Positions 28,061 to 36,518 of a stretch of DNA of 64,000 nucleotides are shown piece after piece (the first letter of the stretch is position 1; each line of letters opens with the position of its first letter). This DNA comes from Rippkaea orientalis PCC 8801. GTDB lineage: Bacteria; Cyanobacteriota; Cyanobacteriia; Cyanobacteriales; Microcystaceae. The notes beneath the pieces are model-generated. The model did no database searches and was not told the DNA's origin. It saw only the letters and a program-made list of their open reading frames with translations. The DNA lies in NCBI RefSeq assembly GCF_000021805.1, contig NC_011726.1, positions 3,628,097 through 3,692,096 of the forward strand, given 5' to 3'. The position numbers and the translations under genes were made by a program.

Positions 28061-28222
28061 ATGTGGCAAACTCAGACAAGAGAACCATTCTTTCTAGAAG
28101 GTAATGATGCTCGAAATTATCTAGATTTATCGAGAAGCTTAGTTGAGCGGTTGTGTGAATTTTGTGATGATATTGATGAAAGTGATCAATACAGTGAAAG
28201 AACAGGATGTCTAATCTTTTGA
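28061..28222 (+). CDS. 53-residue hypothetical protein
   Basis: A short reading frame, ATG 28061 to TGA 28222, behind AAAAAGGAG at a suitable distance. It begins MWQTQTREPFFLEGND and carries an acidic cysteine-containing middle (LCEFCDDIDESDQYS). Such a ribosome site and the position 28 bp after the hydrolase gene favour a real gene, but no homologue is known to me and it could be a relic. Confidence 0.45.
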   Translation: MWQTQTREPFFLEGNDARNYLDLSRSLVERLCEFCDDIDESDQYSERTGCLIF

Positions 28223-28261
28223 TTTGGTTTGAGGAGATGATGAAGATTTTCAGATCACCTC

Positions 28262-28531
28262 TTATAAACCACGGGTTGTTGATGGAAATACTTGGATATA
28301 AGCCCAGTCGGGGGCTTTTACGACAATTTTGCCCTTGACTGTCGCGCAGATGCCATAATTCGTCGTTGTAACGGCAGTCTCAGGAATTTTGCCCGCAACT
28401 TCTAAGCTATCGGTTAAGGCCCCAGCCAAGGCAGGTTGATGAATATTATCCACGGGATCATCGGGTAAGATAAAATCCTCGGGCAGTTTTTCCCATTGAA
28501 GGTCATAGAATGCACTTGTTACCGATGTCAT
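28262..28531 (-). CDS. small hypothetical protein
   Basis: 89 residues from ATG 28531 (MTSVTSAFYDLQWEKLPEDF). A TTG 9 bp upstream is also possible. The middle is acidic and proline-containing (LPDDPVDNIHQPALAGALTD) and the end is beta-rich. Not recognised. It is divergent from chlD, with about 95 bp between the starts. Confidence 0.6.
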   Translation of the reverse strand: MTSVTSAFYDLQWEKLPEDFILPDDPVDNIHQPALAGALTDSLEVAGKIPETAVTTTNYGICATVKGKIVVKAPDWAYIQVFPSTTRGL

Positions 28532-28626
28532 GTTACTCAAAAAAATTTATTTAGTGCTTTCATACTATACTAAAACAAGATAGGATATAAAGATCAGCCA
28601 GTTATATTGATTATTAATCATTCCTA

Positions 28627-30648
28627 ATGCCTACCCTCACTCCTTCTTTACCCTCCATTAACTTTCCTTTAACCGCAGTTGTTGGACAAGAAGCCATCAA
28701 ATTAGCCTTACTTTTAGCGGGTGTTGATCCAGGGTTAGGAGGAGTGGTCATTGCCGGCCGTCGAGGAACCGCAAAATCCGTTTTAGCGAGGGGTATTCAT
28801 GCCTTATTACCCCCCATTGAAAGAATTGCCAATAACCCCTTTAACTGCGATCGCAACAAACCCAGTGAATGGGATGATAACACCCAAGAAGAATACGAAA
28901 GTATACGCTTAGAAGACATCCCCACCGAAATTATTCCCGCACCTTTTGTGCAAATTCCCATTGGTGTTACCGAAGATAGACTATTAGGATCAGTTGATGT
29001 TGAAGAGTCTGTCAAACGTGGAGAAGCCGTCTTTCAACCAGGTTTATTAGCACAGGCACATCGAGGCGTATTATACGTTGATGAAGTTAACTTACTTGAT
29101 GATCAAATCTCCAATCAACTACTAACGGTTCTCACCGAAGGACGTAACCAAATTGAACGGGAAGGTATCAGTTTTCAACACCCTTGTCAACCCCTATTAA
29201 TTGCCACCTATAACCCCGAAGAAGGACCCCTAAGACGGCATTTATTAGACCGAATTGCGATCGCCCTTTCTGCTGATGGGGTATTAGCCTTAGACCAGCG
29301 CGTTCAAGCGGTTGATCAAGCCATTGACTATGCCAACTCTCCCCAAGTATTTATTAATCAATATAGCGAAGAAATTGACGATATTAGAACCGAAATTATC
29401 CTGGCCAGAGAATGGTTAAAAGAAGTCAAAATAAGCACCGATCAGATTAGCTATTTAGTCGAAGAAGCCATCCGAGGGGGCATAGAAGGGCATCGCGCCG
29501 AACTTTTTGCGGTTCGAGTCGCTAAAGCTGCCGCAGCCCTAGAAGGACGAAATATCATCACTCCAGACGATCTACGACGGGCGGTGGAATTGGTCATCGT
29601 GCCCCGTTCGATCTTCATGCCACCCCCTCCCCAGGATGAGATGCAACCCCCTCCCCCTCCTCCTCCCCAACAACCCCAAGACGAGTCTAGCCAAGACCAA
29701 GAGGAACAAGAAGAAGAAGAAAATAAAGAAGAACCGGAACAAGAACCCCCAGGCATCCCTGAAGAGTTCGTTTTTGACATCGAAGGGGTGATTTTAGACC
29801 CCAACGTGCTTTATTTTGCTCAAATGGCACAGCGTCAGGGCAAGTCCGGCAGTCGGAGTCTCATCTTTTCTGACGACCGGGGACGCTACGTTAAACCCAT
29901 GATCCCCAAAGGCAAGGTCAGACGTATTGCCGTCGATGCCACCTTACGCGCGGCTGCCCCCTATCAAAAAGCCCGTCGGTCACGCCATCCAGGGCGCAAC
30001 GTTATCGTGGAACAAGGGGATATTCGGTCAAAACGCCTGGCCAGGAAAGCGGGCGCTTTAATTGTCTTTGTGGTGGATGCGTCGGGGTCGATGGCTTTAA
30101 ACCGAATGCAGTCCGCTAAGGGTGCAGTGATGCGTCTGTTGACGGAAGCTTACGAAAACCGCGACCAAGTGGCGTTAATTCCCTTTAGAGGAGAACAGGC
30201 GGACGTTTTGTTACCTCCTACCCGTTCTATTGCTTTAGCCCGACGACGCTTAGAAACGCTACCCTGTGGGGGAGGTTCGCCCTTGGCACACGGGTTAACC
30301 CAAGCGGTTCATGTAGGGATGAATGCGAAGATGTCGGGGGATATCGGTCAGGTGGTGATCGTTGCCATAACCGATGGTCGGGGTAATATTCCTTTGGCTA
30401 AGTCTTTAGGCGAACCGTTGCCTGAAGGAGAAAAGCCCGATATTAAGGGCGAACTGTTAGAAATTGCCGGAAAAATTCGGGCGTTAGGGATGAAATTATT
30501 GGTCATAGATACGGAGAAAAAATTTGTTTCTACTGGTTTTGGTAAGGAATTAGCAACAACCGCAGGGGGGACGTATTATCAGTTACCCAGGGCAACGGAT
30601 CAGGCTATTGCACAGATGGCTAAAGGGGCGATCGCTGATTTAAGGTAG
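28627..30648 (+). CDS. chlD: magnesium chelatase subunit D
   Basis: Subunit of the ChlH-ChlI-ChlD complex that inserts Mg2+ into protoporphyrin IX, the first committed step of chlorophyll synthesis. 673 residues, three parts. The AAA+ domain (about 10-320) has GRRGTAKS at 44-51 and DEVNLLDD. A proline stretch and an acidic stretch link it (about 335-380). The C-terminal von Willebrand A domain has the MIDAS motif DASGS at 484-488. All parts are intact. Its last codons (GCGATCGCTGATTTAAGG) are echoed in an intergenic repeat 2.1 kb downstream. Confidence 0.96.
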   Translation: MPTLTPSLPSINFPLTAVVGQEAIKLALLLAGVDPGLGGVVIAGRRGTAKSVLARGIHALLPPIERIANNPFNCDRNKPSEWDDNTQEEYESIRLEDIPTEIIPAPFVQIPIGVTEDRLLGSVDVEESVKRGEAVFQPGLLAQAHRGVLYVDEVNLLDDQISNQLLTVLTEGRNQIEREGISFQHPCQPLLIATYNPEEGPLRRHLLDRIAIALSADGVLALDQRVQAVDQAIDYANSPQVFINQYSEEIDDIRTEIILAREWLKEVKISTDQISYLVEEAIRGGIEGHRAELFAVRVAKAAAALEGRNIITPDDLRRAVELVIVPRSIFMPPPPQDEMQPPPPPPPQQPQDESSQDQEEQEEEENKEEPEQEPPGIPEEFVFDIEGVILDPNVLYFAQMAQRQGKSGSRSLIFSDDRGRYVKPMIPKGKVRRIAVDATLRAAAPYQKARRSRHPGRNVIVEQGDIRSKRLARKAGALIVFVVDASGSMALNRMQSAKGAVMRLLTEAYENRDQVALIPFRGEQADVLLPPTRSIALARRRLETLPCGGGSPLAHGLTQAVHVGMNAKMSGDIGQVVIVAITDGRGNIPLAKSLGEPLPEGEKPDIKGELLEIAGKIRALGMKLLVIDTEKKFVSTGFGKELATTAGGTYYQLPRATDQAIAQMAKGAIADLR

Positions 30649-30694
30649 ATTTGTCGGTTATGTCAAATTCACTAATGATATTAGGTCAAATACA

Positions 30695-31807
30695 ATGAAC
30701 TTATTAGAGGACGTTAAAGCAAAAACTAAAGAATTTCGGACAGATAGCTATCCCATGTCTATTGGTGAAATTATTAGTCTTTATAAAGATGGCGAAATGA
30801 TGATTAACCCTGATTTTCAGCGTTATTTTAGATGGACTATTGATCAAAAAAGTCGTTTCGTTGAATCTATTTTATTAGGTATCCCTATCCCTTCAATTTT
30901 TGTTTATCAAAGAGAAGAAGATAGCGTTTGGGAATTGGTTGATGGACTGCAAAGAATTTCTACAATTTTAGAGTTTGTTGGCGAACTAAAAGATGAAAAT
31001 GGTCATTTAAAACCTCATTTAATTTTAAAAGGAACTAAGTTATTACCTAGCTTAGAAGGGGTTCAGTGGGAAAAGGCTAAAAATGAAGATTATAATTTAC
31101 CTAATCCTCTGAGAATTGACTTTAAACGGGCTAAAATGCAAGTCCAAATTATCAAAAAAGAATCGGATAAGAATGCAAAATTTGAGGTTTTTGATCGCTT
31201 AAATACAGGAGGTTCATTTTTATCCTATCAAGAAGTGCGTAATTGTCTTTTAATTATGCTTGATAAAACGCTCTATAACTGGTTATCAGACCTAGCAAAT
31301 AATGAGGATTTCCAAACTTGTATTTCAATTTCAGATCGCTTAAAAGAAGAACGTTACGATATGGAGTTAGTGTTAAAATATTTAGCAATTTCAGATGTTA
31401 ATTTTGAGCCTAAAGAATTTAGTAAAAAAGAAGTCAATGAATATTTAACTGATTACCTTACAGAGTTGTGTAAATCAATATTATTTGATCGTGATCTTGA
31501 AAAAAGAAAATTTGAAAAAATCTTTTTATTGCTGCGTATAGCAACAGGGGATGAAACCTTTCAAAAGTATAGTGAAGATCGATTTAAAGGGAAATTTCTT
31601 GATTCAGCTTATGAAGCAATTACCACTGGATTAAAAGCAAATATAGATACCTATTCTGAAACTGAGACTGATATTAATATAGTTAGACAAAAAATTCAAT
31701 TAATGTGGTCAGAAAATGATTTTATCGATCATATTGGTACAGGTTCAAGAGCAAGAAATCGTATTCCTCGTATGATTAGTTTTGGCCAAGAACATTTTAA
31801 GAAATGA
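30695..31807 (+). CDS. DUF262 (ParB-like nuclease fold) protein
   Basis: 370 residues. NPDFQRYFRW at 38-47 and DGLQRIST at 83-90 are the DUF262 motifs that resemble the ParB/Srx nucleotide-binding site. FDRLNTGGSFLSYQEVRNCL near 172 is the other conserved block. There is no C-terminal HNH domain, unlike the protein at 8.9 kb. It overlaps the next gene by 4 bp (ATGA), so the two are translated together. DUF262 proteins next to HEPN proteins are commonly seen in defence contexts; here the role is inferred. Confidence 0.85.
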   Translation: MNLLEDVKAKTKEFRTDSYPMSIGEIISLYKDGEMMINPDFQRYFRWTIDQKSRFVESILLGIPIPSIFVYQREEDSVWELVDGLQRISTILEFVGELKDENGHLKPHLILKGTKLLPSLEGVQWEKAKNEDYNLPNPLRIDFKRAKMQVQIIKKESDKNAKFEVFDRLNTGGSFLSYQEVRNCLLIMLDKTLYNWLSDLANNEDFQTCISISDRLKEERYDMELVLKYLAISDVNFEPKEFSKKEVNEYLTDYLTELCKSILFDRDLEKRKFEKIFLLLRIATGDETFQKYSEDRFKGKFLDSAYEAITTGLKANIDTYSETETDINIVRQKIQLMWSENDFIDHIGTGSRARNRIPRMISFGQEHFKK

Positions 31808-32454
31808 GTAAAGATAATCAAACGGTTAGTATTCTTGAACAAAATTTAGATGATGATTTAAGCTGGAGAATCAAAGAGCTTAGCTTATTAAAAAACAAGA
31901 TTCCTGTACAAAAAGGAACTGAACAAGCTGTATTAATTAAGGCTGGAATAACTCTATTATATGCTCATTGGGAAGGTTTTGTTAAATATTCTGCTGAATG
32001 TTATTTACAATTTGTCTCTATGCAAAGACTTAAATATAATGAACTTGACTATTGTTTTATTGCCCTTTGTTCTCGAAAATCAATTAACGAGTTATTAAAA
32101 ACCCAAAAATTTGAATTACAACAAGAAATAGTCAAAAACTTATTAGATAATTTAGAACAAAGAGCACAAATTCCTTATGAAGGAATCATTAATACAAAAT
32201 CCAATTTAAACTTTGAAGTATTTCGTGATATTTGTGTGATTATTGGAATTGACTATAAGCAATATGAAACTAATCAAAAGGCTATTGATGAAAAACTTCT
32301 TACTGTTAGAAATAAAATTGCTCATGGGAAAGATCTAAAGAAGAATTATGAAGATTTTATTGATATTTATCAAATAGTCACAACTTTAATGAGAAATATT
32401 AAAGATGATATTCTCAATGCGGCAATTACTGAGCGATACAAAAGAACCTTGTAG
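31804..32454 (+). CDS. HEPN-like protein of the MAE_28990/MAE_18760 group
   Basis: 216 residues. AHWEGFVKYSAECYL near residue 54 is typical of the cyanobacterial MAE_28990/MAE_18760 HEPN-like family, and R169-N-K-I-A-H174 is the RX4H catalytic motif of HEPN RNases. The family is predicted to cleave RNA, usually under control of a partner gene. Here the partner is the DUF262 gene that overlaps it. The stop codon TAG lies inside a copy of the GTAGGG palindromic repeat, so the repeat arrived at, and may have set, the 3' end. Confidence 0.78.
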   Translation: MSKDNQTVSILEQNLDDDLSWRIKELSLLKNKIPVQKGTEQAVLIKAGITLLYAHWEGFVKYSAECYLQFVSMQRLKYNELDYCFIALCSRKSINELLKTQKFELQQEIVKNLLDNLEQRAQIPYEGIINTKSNLNFEVFRDICVIIGIDYKQYETNQKAIDEKLLTVRNKIAHGKDLKKNYEDFIDIYQIVTTLMRNIKDDILNAAITERYKRTL

Positions 32455-32552
32455 GGTAGGCAAAACATGAATTCTTAGACCTTATTATTAATAATATCAA
32501 TTTGCCCACCCTACCTGATTGAAGTGCGATCGCTAATTTAAAATAATTGTTT
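32451..32552. repeat. palindromic interspersed element, copy 1
   Basis: GTAGGGTAGGCAAAA, a spacer, TTTGCCCACCCTAC, then a tail GAAGTGCGATCGCTAATTTA extending to TTTT at 32552. The same plan recurs at 32633 and 35817. The arms can form a long hairpin in RNA. Confidence 0.82.
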
Positions 32553-32580
32553 TATACTTGGATTAACGATCATTGCTTGA

Positions 32581-32637
32581 TACAATTCAAAAGCGATTTT
32601 GTTGCTTAATTTAGGTTCTCATGATGAAGTATATTAG
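32581..32637 (+). pseudogene. C-terminal relic, homologous to the relic at 36.5 kb
   Basis: An 18-codon open stretch between two stops that ends KAILLLNLGSHDEVY-stop. A relic at 36423-36518 ends EAILLVNLGSHDEVY-stop. The match of 13 of 15 residues shows both are remains of the same protein family. No start or upstream part remains here. Confidence 0.5.
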
Positions 32638-32753
32638 TGCGATCGCCGATTTTGTAGTGGGCAAAGCTTTAATTATTACATTTTATTATGAATAACATCG
32701 ATTTGCCTACCTTACCCGATCGGAGTGCGATCAATCGCTGATTTAAGGTAGAT
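32633..32753. repeat. palindromic interspersed element, copy 2
   Basis: Begins TTAGTGCGATCGCCGATTTT, then GTAGTGGGCAAA and TTTGCCTACCTTAC as diverged arms, then CGGAGTGCGATCAATCGCTG and ATTTAAGGTAG. The last 21 bp match the 3' end of chlD closely. Confidence 0.75.
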
Positions 32754-32880
32754 TATCTCCTAGCAATGACATCAAGCGGTAATTGGAGACAAGATAAACT
32801 ACTTACTCCCTATGAAATTGCTAAACTTAAACAAAGTGGACTGGATATTCACGATCTCAAAGGAGGCAAAAATGCGTCTA

Positions 32881-32888
32881 AAAAAGAT
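32881..32888. repeat. 8-bp target site duplication, left
   Basis: AAAAAGAT directly before the left end of the ISL3 element; the identical copy is at 34307-34314. Confidence 0.95.
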
Positions 32889-34306
32889 GGTTCTACCGAA
32901 CTTGTCATGTAAAAATAAAAAATAAAACGTTAAACTTGCAACATAAAAATAAAATTTTTATCTTGTGTAACTGAAGACTGGAGTGCATTATAACACATTT
33001 TATGTTTAAATAGTAGTGAAATTAAAGACAATATTTAAACTGGAGTTATACTTATGCCATCAAATCCTCAACTAAATTTAATGACTAACCTGTTACAACT
33101 AGAAGGAGTGACAGTCATCAATTATCAGATAATAAAAGAGATAGGAATAGTTTTATCTGTAGAGAAAATAGAGCCAAATGCTACCTGTATTTACTGTGGT
33201 TCAAAAACGAGGAAAGTTCATCAAAATAACGAATTAACAATTAGGGATTTACCCTGGGGAGAAAAATCGGTTTATTTAAAAATTAATCGTCGGCAAATGA
33301 GATGTGAGCATTGTCAAAAGAAATTCACAGAGGAATTGAGTTATGTGCCCAAAAAAAGAACTTATACTGAGAGATTTAGAAAGAAAATAATTGAAGAAGT
33401 TTTAAATAGTGACATCAAGAATGTAGCGAAAAGAAATGGAGTTAGTGAACAAGAAATAGAAACGATGCTGAAAGATGTAGGAGAAGACTTAAACCAAGAA
33501 AAACCGAGGGAATTAAGGCGATTAGGAATTGATGAAATCGCGGTGATTAAAGGACAAGGAAATTATTATGTTGTCTTAGTTGATTTAGAGAGAGGAGTGA
33601 TAGTAGGAATTCTAGAAAAACGAATAGAAGAGGAAGTTTTAAAATATCTAGAAGCATGGGGAGAAGAGGTTTTGACGAAGATTGAAGAAGTGAGTATAGA
33701 TCTTTGGAAACCTTATAAAAATATTGTGAATAAATTAATGCCCCAAGCTGAAGTCGTAGCTGATAGATTTCATGTAATGAAACAAGTTAATGAGGAATTA
33801 GATGCTCAAAGAAAAACTCTTAAAAGAGAAGCTAAAGAGCTAAAAGATACTAATCAAAAAGAAGAAATATTGTCAGGATTAAATAAGAGTAAATATGTTT
33901 TATTGAAAAATGAAGAAGATTTAAACGAAGAGCAAAAAGAAAAATTAGAGCAAGTCTATAAAACGTCAGAAGTCCTATCAAAAATGCACCAATTGAAGGA
34001 GGAATTTAGAGACATTTTTGAAACCCAGTCAGACTGGGTTTCAGGACTATTTGAATTAGCAGATTGGTGTCAAAAGGCTTATTCATTGTACCCGAAAAGT
34101 TGTGGAACAATTAGGCGTTGGATTGGAGAAATTATTGCCTATTTTGACCAAGGAACAACTCAAGGAATAGTCGAAGGTATTAACAATAAATTAAAGTTGA
34201 TTAAAAGGAGAGCTTATGGCTTTAGAAATTTTGGTAATTTTCAACTCAGAAGTTTCTTAACTTGGCATTTTACTCGTTAATTCTACATTCTAAGTTCGGT
34301 AGAACC
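32889..34306 (+). mobile_element. ISL3-family insertion sequence, complete
   Basis: 1,418 bp. The left end GGTTCTACCGAACTT (32889-32903) and the right end AAGTTCGGTAGAACC (34292-34306) are perfect 15-bp inverted repeats. Both sides carry the 8-bp duplication AAAAAGAT, the size ISL3 elements make. The single transposase gene is intact. Perfect ends, duplication and gene mean a recent insertion that may still be mobile. Confidence 0.95.
33054..34280 (+). CDS. ISL3-family transposase
   Basis: 408 residues, the full length for the family. The N-terminal zinc finger has C45-x-x-C48 and C84-x-x-C87. The DDE catalytic residues can be placed at D160 (LGIDEIAV), D237 ([10 protein letters not shown]) and E374 (VEGINNKLK). 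The end [20 protein letters not shown] is the ISL3 signature. Preceded by a 150-bp leader inside the element. No frameshift or stop. Confidence 0.96.
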   Translation: MPSNPQLNLMTNLLQLEGVTVINYQIIKEIGIVLSVEKIEPNATCIYCGSKTRKVHQNNELTIRDLPWGEKSVYLKINRRQMRCEHCQKKFTEELSYVPKKRTYTERFRKKIIEEVLNSDIKNVAKRNGVSEQEIETMLKDVGEDLNQEKPRELRRLGIDEIAVIKGQGNYYVVLVDLERGVIVGILEKRIEEEVLKYLEAWGEEVLTKIEEVSIDLWKPYKNIVNKLMPQAEVVADRFHVMKQVNEELDAQRKTLKREAKELKDTNQKEEILSGLNKSKYVLLKNEEDLNEEQKEKLEQVYKTSEVLSKMHQLKEEFRDIFETQSDWVSGLFELADWCQKAYSLYPKSCGTIRRWIGEIIAYFDQGTTQGIVEGINNKLKLIKRRAYGFRNFGNFQLRSFLTWHFTR

Positions 34307-34314
34307 AAAAAGAT
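34307..34314. repeat. 8-bp target site duplication, right
   Basis: AAAAAGAT directly after the right end of the ISL3 element, identical to 32881-32888. Keeping one copy restores the reading frame of the interrupted gene. Confidence 0.95.
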
Positions 34315-34430
34315 TTATATAAAGATGACCAAGCAAACATTTATATTAAGTTAAAAGGAGGAATAGGTTTAGGTAAAGCAACAGGACTAAATATCAATGA
34401 TTTTTAATTAATTAATCTTAAGGAGAAAAA

Positions 34431-34877
34431 ATGTCATTTGAAATTACAGCCTTTTTTACTATAACAGGATTAGACTTTGATCCTCAAAATATTACTAAAA
34501 AATTAGAAATCCTCCCAACAAAAACTTGGAAAATAGGGGATATAATTCATCCAAAATCAACATTAAAGAGAGAATATAATGGATGGGTTCTTGAGTCTAA
34601 ATTAAGCAAAAGTAATGACCTTGAAGATCATATTAAATCAGTCTTTGAACAATTACAACCTGTTTGGAATATCGTTCAAGAAATTGGTCATAATTATAAT
34701 ATAGAAATTAGTTGTGTTATTTATACTGATGGAGAAGTTCCTGTCATTCATTTAGACAAAGAAATCGTTAATAAAAGTTATCAAATTAATGTAGAAATAG
34801 ATATTGATTTATATGTCTTGCCAAATAATACGATAGAAAATGATCAACAAAAGAAAGAACTTGTTAAGTTGATATAA
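34431..34877 (+). CDS. DUF4279 protein, likely immunity partner of the split toxin
   Basis: 148 residues behind a strong AAGGAGAAAAA site. FTITGLDFDPQNITKKLEI at the start, PTKTWKIGD and NGWVLESKL are the DUF4279 pattern, a small family that often lies beside polymorphic toxin genes. It starts 23 bp after the stop codon of the split toxin gene, so before the insertion the two were one unit. The gene is intact although the toxin is destroyed. The immunity role is inferred from position and family. Confidence 0.75.
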   Translation: MSFEITAFFTITGLDFDPQNITKKLEILPTKTWKIGDIIHPKSTLKREYNGWVLESKLSKSNDLEDHIKSVFEQLQPVWNIVQEIGHNYNIEISCVIYTDGEVPVIHLDKEIVNKSYQINVEIDIDLYVLPNNTIENDQQKKELVKLI

Positions 34878-34919
34878 ATTTACTGGGTAAAGAATTGACA
34901 TTACGTTTTATCTTGACTT

Positions 34920-35170
34920 ATGGACGACAAGCTACTTGAAAAATACCTTGAATACGCTAACACCGAAGAGTCCTATGCAGTTCTCTTTGTGAATTAGAAG
35001 AAACTTATATCAATATTTTAAATATTTTCGAGAACAATAATGTTGAATATTGGCATCATCGTTATTTGTTTATGGCAATTACTATGAGTGAAGCTATTCA
35101 ACCAACCATAAAAGCTTATTTATCCAGGTCAGTGATGCTAATCACTTTATTAGTGCGATCGCGGATTTAA
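34920..35170 (+). pseudogene. frameshifted hypothetical gene, possible second immunity-like protein
   Basis: ATG 34920 opens MDDKLLEKYLEYANTEESYA and stops at 34995-34997, but near 34980 the frame moves and continues CELEETYINILNIFENNN, then VEYWHHRYLFMAITMSEAIQ, to a stop at 35168-35170. The two parts read like one helical protein broken by one indel. The last 20 codons run into a copy of the GTGCGATCGC repeat. The family is not recognised. Confidence 0.5.
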
Positions 35171-35181
35171 AATAATTATTG
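35131..35181. repeat. partial copy of the interspersed element
   Basis: AGTGATGCTAATCACT (a small hairpin), TTATTAGTGCGATCGCGG, then ATTTAAAATAATTATTG. The same hairpin plus TATTAGTGCGATCGC occurs at 35800-35830, so this is an edge fragment of the same element. Confidence 0.7.
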
Positions 35182-35215
35182 TAAAATAGATAAATGTAAT
35201 ACAATTGTCTATCTT

Positions 35216-35245
35216 GTAGGGTGCGTTAATGAAATATAATGCACC
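35216..35245. repeat. short palindrome, GTGCG variant
   Basis: GTAGGGTGCGTTAATG and ATAATGCACC form the arms. A related variant (GTAGGGTGTGTTAATG) is at 39829. It lies at the 3' side of the LRAT-like gene. Confidence 0.7.
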
Positions 35246-35258
35246 GAATTTATTAACA

Positions 35259-35729
35259 TCAAGGAGATTCAATTAAATTAGTTAATCCTAAATTGCTGAG
35301 ATATGTATTAAAAACATGAACCGCATCAGGGTTATATCCCCCGTTATTTAAAAAAGCTAAAGGTGACAGTTTGACTTGATAGGATAATGCTTGATTCGTA
35401 GCTACTAATCTGGCATAATGTTCACAGTTCCAACCAAGCAAACCATAATGCCACGTTTTAAAACAATCTAACGCATAGATTAATCTTTCTATAACTAAAT
35501 TAGGTTTTAGTGCTTTAGTAGGAGTTAGCTTTAATTTATCTTGATATTTTAACATAGGAAGAAGTGCTGGAAATTCTCCTGTACTAAATAAATATTTATC
35601 GGAAAGACCGATTCCATAATGATTGGTAATATCTGACCATTCTAATAACCGTCCGTAGAACTTACTATTAGGATCGATCTCAGCTTTGATTTCTTGAGCT
35701 AATTTAGTTACTTGACTTTTATTTAACAT
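35259..35729 (-). CDS. LRAT-like / NlpC-P60-related protein
   Basis: 156 residues. ITNHYGIGLSDKYLF gives an early histidine, and GWNCEHYARLVATNQ the cysteine motif NCEH of the lecithin retinol acyltransferase-like (permuted papain) fold. Such proteins act as acyltransferases, phospholipases or peptidases; which is unknown. No signal peptide. It is flanked by repeats on both sides and sits among toxin relics, so it may be an accessory gene. Confidence 0.68.
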   Translation of the reverse strand: MLNKSQVTKLAQEIKAEIDPNSKFYGRLLEWSDITNHYGIGLSDKYLFSTGEFPALLPMLKYQDKLKLTPTKALKPNLVIERLIYALDCFKTWHYGLLGWNCEHYARLVATNQALSYQVKLSPLAFLNNGGYNPDAVHVFNTYLSNLGLTNLIESP

Positions 35730-35816
35730 CTCAGTTGAATTTAAACGATAATTTCAAGAATGACCCTATTCAGTTTAAATTATGATAAAATCTAAGATCA
35801 GTGATTCTAATCACTG

Positions 35817-35942
35817 TATTAGTGCGATCGCTAATCTTGTAGAGTGGGCAAAACGTTAACTTTTCGATGTTATTATGAATAATATCAATTTGCCCACCCT
35901 ACCCCATTGGAGTGCGATCGCTAATTTAAAATAATTGTTTTT
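35817..35942. repeat. palindromic interspersed element, copy 3 (most complete)
   Basis: Begins TATTAGTGCGATCGCTAATC, then arms GTAGAGTGGGCAAAA and TTTGCCCACCCTAC about 35 bp apart, then GGAGTGCGATCGCTAATTTA and AAATAATTGTTTTT. The GTGCGATCGCTAAT box at each end makes a direct repeat around the palindrome, suggesting a miniature mobile unit of about 125 bp. Confidence 0.8.
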
Positions 35943-35988
35943 ACCCTTAGTGTTTGTTTTAATTCATGATAATAAGTAGAAATGAGCT

Positions 35989-36369
35989 ATGAAAAGAATA
36001 TTTAATAGTGCTGACTTTTTCCAACCAACAGATGATGAGCCTATTCGATCAGTTATTACTGAATCTAAAGAGGCTACTGTAGTAGCTTGGTATATTAAGC
36101 CAGGACAAGAAATCTATGCGCATATTCACCCTCATGGACAAGATACCTGGACTATTTTGAGAGGGAAGGGAGAATACTATCTAGATGAAGCAGGAACCAA
36201 GAAGTCTATCGTTGCAGGAGATGTGGTAATTGCTCATACTGGATGTTTGCATGGAGTGTTTAACAACGGTGATGAACCATTGATTTTTATTTCGGTTGTA
36301 TCGCCGTCTGATGCAGGTTATCAACTTGTTTCTTTAGACAATACTGTTGAAAATCTTGCTATTGAGTAG
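35989..36369 (+). CDS. cupin-domain protein
   Basis: 126 residues. The two cupin motifs are HIHPHGQDTWTILRGKGEYY (metal-binding histidines and glutamate region) and AGDVVIAHTGCLHGVFNNGD. A single small barrel that probably binds a metal or a small molecule. No catalytic role can be assigned. It stands alone between repeats. Confidence 0.8.
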   Translation: MKRIFNSADFFQPTDDEPIRSVITESKEATVVAWYIKPGQEIYAHIHPHGQDTWTILRGKGEYYLDEAGTKKSIVAGDVVIAHTGCLHGVFNNGDEPLIFISVVSPSDAGYQLVSLDNTVENLAIE

Positions 36370-36422
36370 TGCGACTAACAGAATAGAATATCTGATACAC
36401 GCTTGAATATCCTCTTAACTAA

Positions 36423-36518
36423 AATCCCGAAAATAACTCTTTCAATATAGAAAATTATGAAGATCAAGAAGAAGCTATTTTATTAGTCAATTTAGGTTCT
36501 CATGATGAAGTATATTAG
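36423..36518 (+). pseudogene. C-terminal relic, homologous to the relic at 32.6 kb
   Basis: An open stretch of 31 codons after a stop, reading NPENNSFNIENYEDQEEAIL and ending VNLGSHDEVY-stop. The last 15 residues and about 35 bp of DNA are shared with 32581-32637. No start codon, so a relic of a once larger gene. Confidence 0.5.

Larger units (their letters stand above)
32766..34407 (+). pseudogene. solitary polymorphic-toxin (type 33-like) domain gene split by an ISL3 element
   Basis: Before the insertion this was a 71-codon gene: codons 1-41 are at 32766-32888 and codons 42-71 plus TAA at 34315-34407. Joined at the target duplication the frame is perfect and reads LLTPYEIAKLKQSGLDIHDL, then KKDLYKDDQANIYIKLKGG, then GLGKATGLNINDF. 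I recognise this as the C-terminal domain called polymorphic toxin type 33, by its start LT-x-x-E-I-x-x-LK, KDLYKD and the ending TGLNIND. A TGA in frame 27 bp upstream shows it had no long delivery domain, so it was an orphan toxin cassette. The DUF4279 gene 23 bp downstream is the likely immunity partner. Today only a 48-residue truncated product could be made. Confidence 0.72.
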
